Part shown: positions 6,331 through 9,453 of the stretch, piece after piece
Layout of the letters: every line of letters starts with the position of its first letter
Position numbering within the stretch: position 1 is the stretch's first letter
Assembly: GCA_900766795.1 (NCBI GenBank)
Contig: CAAFWX010000315.1
Location: forward strand, 1-9,453
From: Oscillospiraceae bacterium
GTDB taxonomy: Bacteria; Bacillota_A; Clostridia; Oscillospirales; Ruminococcaceae
Direction: 5' to 3'
Length of the DNA: 9,453 bases
The notes under the pieces: model-generated
What the model was told of the DNA's origin: nothing
The model's database searches: none
Seen by the model: only the letters and a program-made list of their open reading frames with translations
Position numbers and translations under genes: made by a program

Positions 6331-7551
6331 TTAGCCGCAAATACTGCACATAGCCTGCGCAATTAATTCCCCTAAAAGCTGCCCGGTAAGCTCCGCCTCC
6401 TCAAAGGAGTTTGCGTGCCCGCCGACCTCGATAAGAAGCGAGCCTGTGGAAATGTGCTGGTTGTAGTTGCGGTAGTCGAACAGCACGGGGCGCGCAAGCC
6501 CCGAATACATATTCTCGGCGGTATTCTGGATAAGGCAGGCAAGCTTGAAGTTCTCGATATAATTCGGCATGTTGCCGAAGCGTCCGTCGTCGCAGCCCGT
6601 GATTATCATAAACTGCGCGGCGCTTTTGCCGTTTATCTGCGCAGTGGGCGCGATTCGGCTTCCGTCGGCGGTTTCGATTGCGTCGCGGTGCAGGTCGATG
6701 ACGACTTTTATGCTGGGGTATTCCTCAAGCGCCGCGCGGATTGTTTCCTCGCTGCGGTCGTATGCGCCCGTGTAGAGGGGATAGTCGTGTATCGTGCCGT
6801 CGTGCAGCACCGAAATTCCCTGCGCCGCAAGCGCCTGTGCAAGCGCTTCGCCTATCGCAACCATGTTGCGTGAGCTGTCGCGGGTGCGCGAGGAAAGCGA
6901 AGCGTCATACCAGTCCCGCGTGCATGGCTCATAGCTTTCGGTGGTGTGGGTGTGGACAATCAGCACCTGCGGGTCGGGGCTGCCGATTTCGGGCGCTATA
7001 TCGGGTAGCTGCTGCGAAGCGGCAAGAAGCACTGCATTATCCACCGAGGTCATGTTGCGCACCTGTGCGCCGCTAGACAGCGTAATGTGGTCGGTGGCAT
7101 CGGATTTGCCGTAGTATTCCCGAATGATTGCTCCGCCGCGTATTTCGGAGGTCTGCTCCTCCTCGGTAAATGAAAGGATATTCCGCGAAATCACGCGCCC
7201 CGTGGCTGTGCTTTCCGTGGGACTATTGTCCTGCCCGGAGTTTGGCTGCGTTTGTTCAGTTTCCTCGGGCTGCGCTGAGTAGGCTTCCTCGGTTGCGGCA
7301 GCGGCGCTTTCCGTAAAGTCGGACTCCTGTGTTACCTCGGCAGGCAAATGTGCAGGCGGGGATTCCTCCGTTTCGGACGAAAGCGGCTCCACGGCTGTGT
7401 TCGCAGATTCCGCCGCGCCGAAGCTTATCGGCACACCGACAGAAGCCGCCGCGGTGCTTCGTATAAGCTCCCCCGCAGTGCCCGCGCTCTGCGCCAGAAG
7501 CGGGCATACCACCGCAGCGGCGGTGATGAACAAAGTCCTTATTTTTCCCAT
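6331..7551 (-). CDS. spoIIP: Stage II sporulation protein P (engulfment peptidoglycan hydrolase)
   Basis: In the known family, SpoIIP is a mother-cell membrane protein that works with SpoIID and SpoIIM to cut septal peptidoglycan (amidase and endopeptidase) so the mother cell can engulf the forespore. The 406 residues begin with a short hydrophobic segment (about 7-20) acting as a signal or membrane anchor. A low-complexity Glu/Ser/Thr/Ala/Pro linker (about 47-118) follows, then the amidase domain (about 195-400). Zinc and catalytic residues are visible: H200-T-H202-TTE205, H288 in IDLHRDA, and E375 in SLLIEVGGHAN. The NMVAIGEAL and NYNQHISTGS stretches are also family-typical. The start at 7549-7551 has GGGAGG 8 bases upstream. 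It stands alone, between a terminator and the agmatine promoter. In Bacillus spoIIP follows gpr, but no gpr is present immediately upstream here. Confidence 0.95.
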   Translation of the reverse strand: MGKIRTLFITAAAVVCPLLAQSAGTAGELIRSTAAASVGVPISFGAAESANTAVEPLSSETEESPPAHLPAEVTQESDFTESAAAATEEAYSAQPEETEQTQPNSGQDNSPTESTATGRVISRNILSFTEEEQTSEIRGGAIIREYYGKSDATDHITLSSGAQVRNMTSVDNAVLLAASQQLPDIAPEIGSPDPQVLIVHTHTTESYEPCTRDWYDASLSSRTRDSSRNMVAIGEALAQALAAQGISVLHDGTIHDYPLYTGAYDRSEETIRAALEEYPSIKVVIDLHRDAIETADGSRIAPTAQINGKSAAQFMIITGCDDGRFGNMPNYIENFKLACLIQNTAENMYSGLARPVLFDYRNYNQHISTGSLLIEVGGHANSFEEAELTGQLLGELIAQAMCSICG

Positions 7552-7581
7552 GGCATAGTCCTCCCTTTATGACCCTGTCCG

Positions 7582-7611
7582 ATTATATGCGCTTCGCGGC
7601 GGGATAATTCC
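7582..7611 (-). promoter_or_regulatory. Sigma-E-like promoter for spoIIP
   Basis: The minus strand reads GGAATTAT (7604-7611), a 14-base spacer, then CATATAAT (7582-7589). The -10 matches the mother-cell sigma-E consensus CATAnnnT, and 14 bases is the usual sigma-E spacing. The -35 match is partial. TATAAT is embedded in it, but no TTGACA-like box lies 16-18 bases before it, which favours sigma-E over the housekeeping factor. This fits the known sigma-E control of spoIIP in Bacillus. Confidence 0.5.
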
Positions 7612-7629
7612 GAAAACATCCCAAAGCGC

Positions 7630-7661
7630 AAAAATCCCCCGCGGCTGTGAAACCGCAGGGG
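7630..7661 (-). terminator. Intrinsic terminator of the trp operon
   Basis: On the minus strand, CCCCTGCGG (7653-7661) pairs with CCGCGGGGG (7636-7644). This gives a 9-base-pair GC-rich stem with one G-U pair and an 8-base loop, followed by ATTTTTG. It lies 22 bases after the trpA stop and separates trp transcription from spoIIP. The plus strand also has TCTTTT after the stem, so weak bidirectional function is possible. Confidence 0.9.
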
Positions 7662-7683
7662 TCTTTTCAGACAGATTCGTCCG

Positions 7684-8469
7684 TTACTTGCAGGGAACAG
7701 CGTGAACTGCGTCGGCAAGGCTCTTGACATACTTGTATATCTCGGGAGCGGCATTCTCGCCGTACTGCGCTACAAGCTTTACTATGGCGCTTCCGACAAT
7801 TACTCCGTCGGAGATTTGCGCCATCTTTGCGGCGGTTTCGGGAGTGCTGATTCCGAAGCCGATGGCGGCGGGAACCTTTGCGTACTTCTTTACGCTCTCC
7901 ATAATGGAGGCAAGGTCGGTCTTAATCTCGCTTCTGACGCCAGTAACGCCCATGGAGGAAACGATATACAGAAATCCGTCCGCGTTTTCGGCAATCATCT
8001 TTATGCGCTCCTCGCTGGTCGGGGCGATAAGCGAAACCACCGAAACGCCGTATTTCTTCGCAACGCTGTCGGCTTCGTCCTTCTCCTCAAAGGGCATATC
8101 GGGGCAGATAAGTCCATCAACGCCTATCTCCTTGCAGCGTGCAAAAAAGCGGTCATAACCGTATTTGAACACGGGGTTTAAGTAGGTCATGAAGCATATC
8201 GGCACATCGGTGCTCTCGCGAACCCTTGCGACAAGCTCAAAGGCTCTGTCAGTGGTCATTCCGTGGGAAAGGGCGCGGATATTTGCTTCCTGAATGACAG
8301 GTCCTTCCGCAATCGGGTCGCTGAACGGGATTCCCACTTCGATAAGGTCAGCGCCTGCCTTTACAAGCGACATGATATTCTCGAAGCTCGCTTCAAACGT
8401 GGGGTCGCCCGCCGTCAGGAAGCCGATAAATGCCTTTTTGTTCTCGAATGCGTTCTTTATCTTATTCAT
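7684..8469 (-). CDS. trpA: Tryptophan synthase alpha chain
   Basis: Cleaves indole-3-glycerol phosphate to indole and glyceraldehyde 3-phosphate. The indole passes through a tunnel to TrpB in the alpha2-beta2 complex in the cytoplasm. The 261 residues fit a complete TIM-barrel subunit. Visible motifs are GFLTAGDP (16-23), the active-site stretch [11 protein letters not shown] (42-52) with catalytic E44, and phosphate-binding GVTGVRS (174-180) and GFGIS (204-208). The residue matching the second catalytic acid (Asp60 of Salmonella) is E55 (AEGP instead of ADGP). The start has AGGAG 9 bases upstream, inside the end of trpB, and overlaps trpB by 8 bases, so the two are coupled. It is the last gene of the operon, with a terminator just downstream. 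Confidence 0.97.
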   Translation of the reverse strand: MNKIKNAFENKKAFIGFLTAGDPTFEASFENIMSLVKAGADLIEVGIPFSDPIAEGPVIQEANIRALSHGMTTDRAFELVARVRESTDVPICFMTYLNPVFKYGYDRFFARCKEIGVDGLICPDMPFEEKDEADSVAKKYGVSVVSLIAPTSEERIKMIAENADGFLYIVSSMGVTGVRSEIKTDLASIMESVKKYAKVPAAIGFGISTPETAAKMAQISDGVIVGSAIVKLVAQYGENAAPEIYKYVKSLADAVHAVPCK

Positions 8470-9453
8470 GCAAATCCACTCCTCTGTATCTTGCTATTGC
8501 CGCAACATCCTTGTCGCCGCGTCCCGACAGGCAGCAGATGATGATGTCGTCCTTGCTCATTGTGGGGGCAATCTTCATGAGGTGAGCCACTGCATGTGCC
8601 GACTCAATCGCGCAGATAATGCCCTCGGTTCTGGCGATGTACTCGAATGCGTTTACTGCCTCGTCGTCGGTGACAGGAACATACTCCGCTCTGCCTATCT
8701 CGTGCAGGTGAGCGTGCTCGGGGCCGATTCCGGGGTAGTCAAGTCCTGCGGAGATGGAGTATACGGGAGCAATCTGCCCGTACTCGTCCTGACAGAAAAG
8801 CGACTTCATTCCGTGAAAAATTCCGAGGGTTCCCGTTGCGATGGTTGCCGCAGTTTCGCCGGTGTTTACGCCGCGTCCCGCAGCCTCGCAGCCGATAAGA
8901 CGCACGTCCTTGTCGTCAATAAAGTTGTAGAACATACCCATAGCATTGGAGCCGCCGCCTACACATGCCATAACAGCGGTGGGAAGCCTGCCCTCTCGCT
9001 CAAGTATCTGCTCGCGCGCTTCGCGGGAAATAACGCTCTGAAAATCGCGGACAATCATTGGGAAAGGGTGAGGTCCCATAACCGAGCCTAAAACGTACAG
9101 CGTATCGTCCACGCGGGTCGTCCAGTCGCGCATGGCTTCGTTTACGGCGTCCTTAAGGGTCATTGTGCCCGTGGTTACGGGGTTCACCTTTGCTCCGAGA
9201 AGTTCCATGCGATAGACATTCAGAGCCTGACGAATGGTGTCCTCCTTGCCCATGAATATCTCGCACTCCAGCCCCAGAAGCGCCGCAGCCGTTGCCGCCG
9301 CAACTCCGTGCTGACCTGCGCCGGTTTCGGCAATAATACGGGTCTTGCCCATCTTCTTTGCAAGCAGGCACTGTCCGAGAACGTTGTTTATCTTGTGGGA
9401 GCCTGTGTGGTTCAAATCCTCACGCTTGAAGTAAATCTTCGCGCCGCCCAAAT
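8462..9453 (-). CDS. trpB: Tryptophan synthase beta chain, partial (N-terminus off the right edge)
   Basis: The PLP enzyme that joins indole from TrpA with serine to make tryptophan. The visible 330 or so residues begin near residue 68 of the Salmonella numbering, so about 65-70 residues are beyond the edge. The TTG at 9449-9451 is an internal leucine codon, not a start. Counting from that Leu, K20 in HTGSHKINN is the PLP lysine (K87) and E42 in ETGAGQHG is the catalytic Glu (E109), at the exact expected spacing. GGGSNAMG binds the PLP phosphate, and CLSGRGDKD near the C-terminus carries the Ser that contacts the pyridine ring. The sequence is of the standard TrpB1 type that partners TrpA. 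Upstream trp genes are probably to the right. Confidence 0.97.
   Translation of the reverse strand, partial: LGGAKIYFKREDLNHTGSHKINNVLGQCLLAKKMGKTRIIAETGAGQHGVAAATAAALLGLECEIFMGKEDTIRQALNVYRMELLGAKVNPVTTGTMTLKDAVNEAMRDWTTRVDDTLYVLGSVMGPHPFPMIVRDFQSVISREAREQILEREGRLPTAVMACVGGGSNAMGMFYNFIDDKDVRLIGCEAAGRGVNTGETAATIATGTLGIFHGMKSLFCQDEYGQIAPVYSISAGLDYPGIGPEHAHLHEIGRAEYVPVTDDEAVNAFEYIARTEGIICAIESAHAVAHLMKIAPTMSKDDIIICCLSGRGDKDVAAIARYRGVDLHE

Noticed and set aside
5949..6362. Minus-strand frame of 137 codons across the aguA leader
   Set aside because: It spans the end of spoIIP, a strong promoter and the start of aguA out of frame, and the product shows no known features.
6331..6370. Possible terminator at the end of spoIIP
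   Set aside because: Only a 4-base-pair stem with a large loop can be drawn before the T-rich stretch, which is better explained as the spacer and -35 region of the aguA promoter.
7539..7556. Decoy ATG five bases before the spoIIP start, giving a five-codon frame
   Set aside because: It is only 3 bases from the ribosome site, while the ATG at 7549-7551 has the right spacing. Probably chance.
8294..9091. Plus-strand open frame of 265 codons opposite trpA/trpB
   Set aside because: It crosses the trpB-trpA junction on the wrong strand, and both trp genes are certain.

Overview
The window looks like a chromosomal segment of a spore-forming, low-oxygen Clostridia-type Firmicute, plausibly a gut Ruminococcaceae/Oscillospiraceae relative. 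The evidence is a sporulation gene (spoIIP), a Gram-positive type surface adhesin with Cna_B/SpaA-like domains, clear AGGAG-type ribosome binding sites, and fairly GC-rich coding sequence with AT-rich promoters. The taxon is an inference. All seven genes lie on the minus strand, so the window reads right to left. I see no plus-strand gene, RNA gene, CRISPR array or mobile element.

Right to left: (1) 9453-7684 is the end of a tryptophan operon: trpB (5' end beyond the right edge), then trpA overlapping it by 8 bases, closed by a strong intrinsic terminator at 7630-7661. (2) 7551-6331 is spoIIP, the engulfment peptidoglycan hydrolase, preceded by a sigma-E-like promoter. (3) 6325-3688 is a putrescine-making unit. 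A good extended -10 promoter lies just after spoIIP, followed by a leader of about 130 bases, then aguA (agmatine deiminase), a Nudix hydrolase, and aguB (N-carbamoylputrescine amidase). The Nudix and aguB genes are coupled by an ATGA overlap. (4) 3623-1 is the first 1207 codons of a very large secreted surface protein that runs off the left edge.

AguA and AguB together convert agmatine to putrescine, ammonia and CO2. The Nudix enzyme between them has no assigned role in that route and is the most interesting metabolic oddity here.

The surface protein has no continuous reverse-frame break from 3623 to the window edge. Reading it by eye gives a signal peptide, an N-terminal adhesin-like region, five tandem beta-sandwich domains that each show a Lys...Asp...Asn pattern typical of self-forming isopeptide bonds, then a Cna_B-type and a SpaA-type domain. 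Its C-terminal anchor is outside the window. I do not see a wholly new system. The strongest leads are the adhesin architecture and the Nudix gene inside the agmatine operon.
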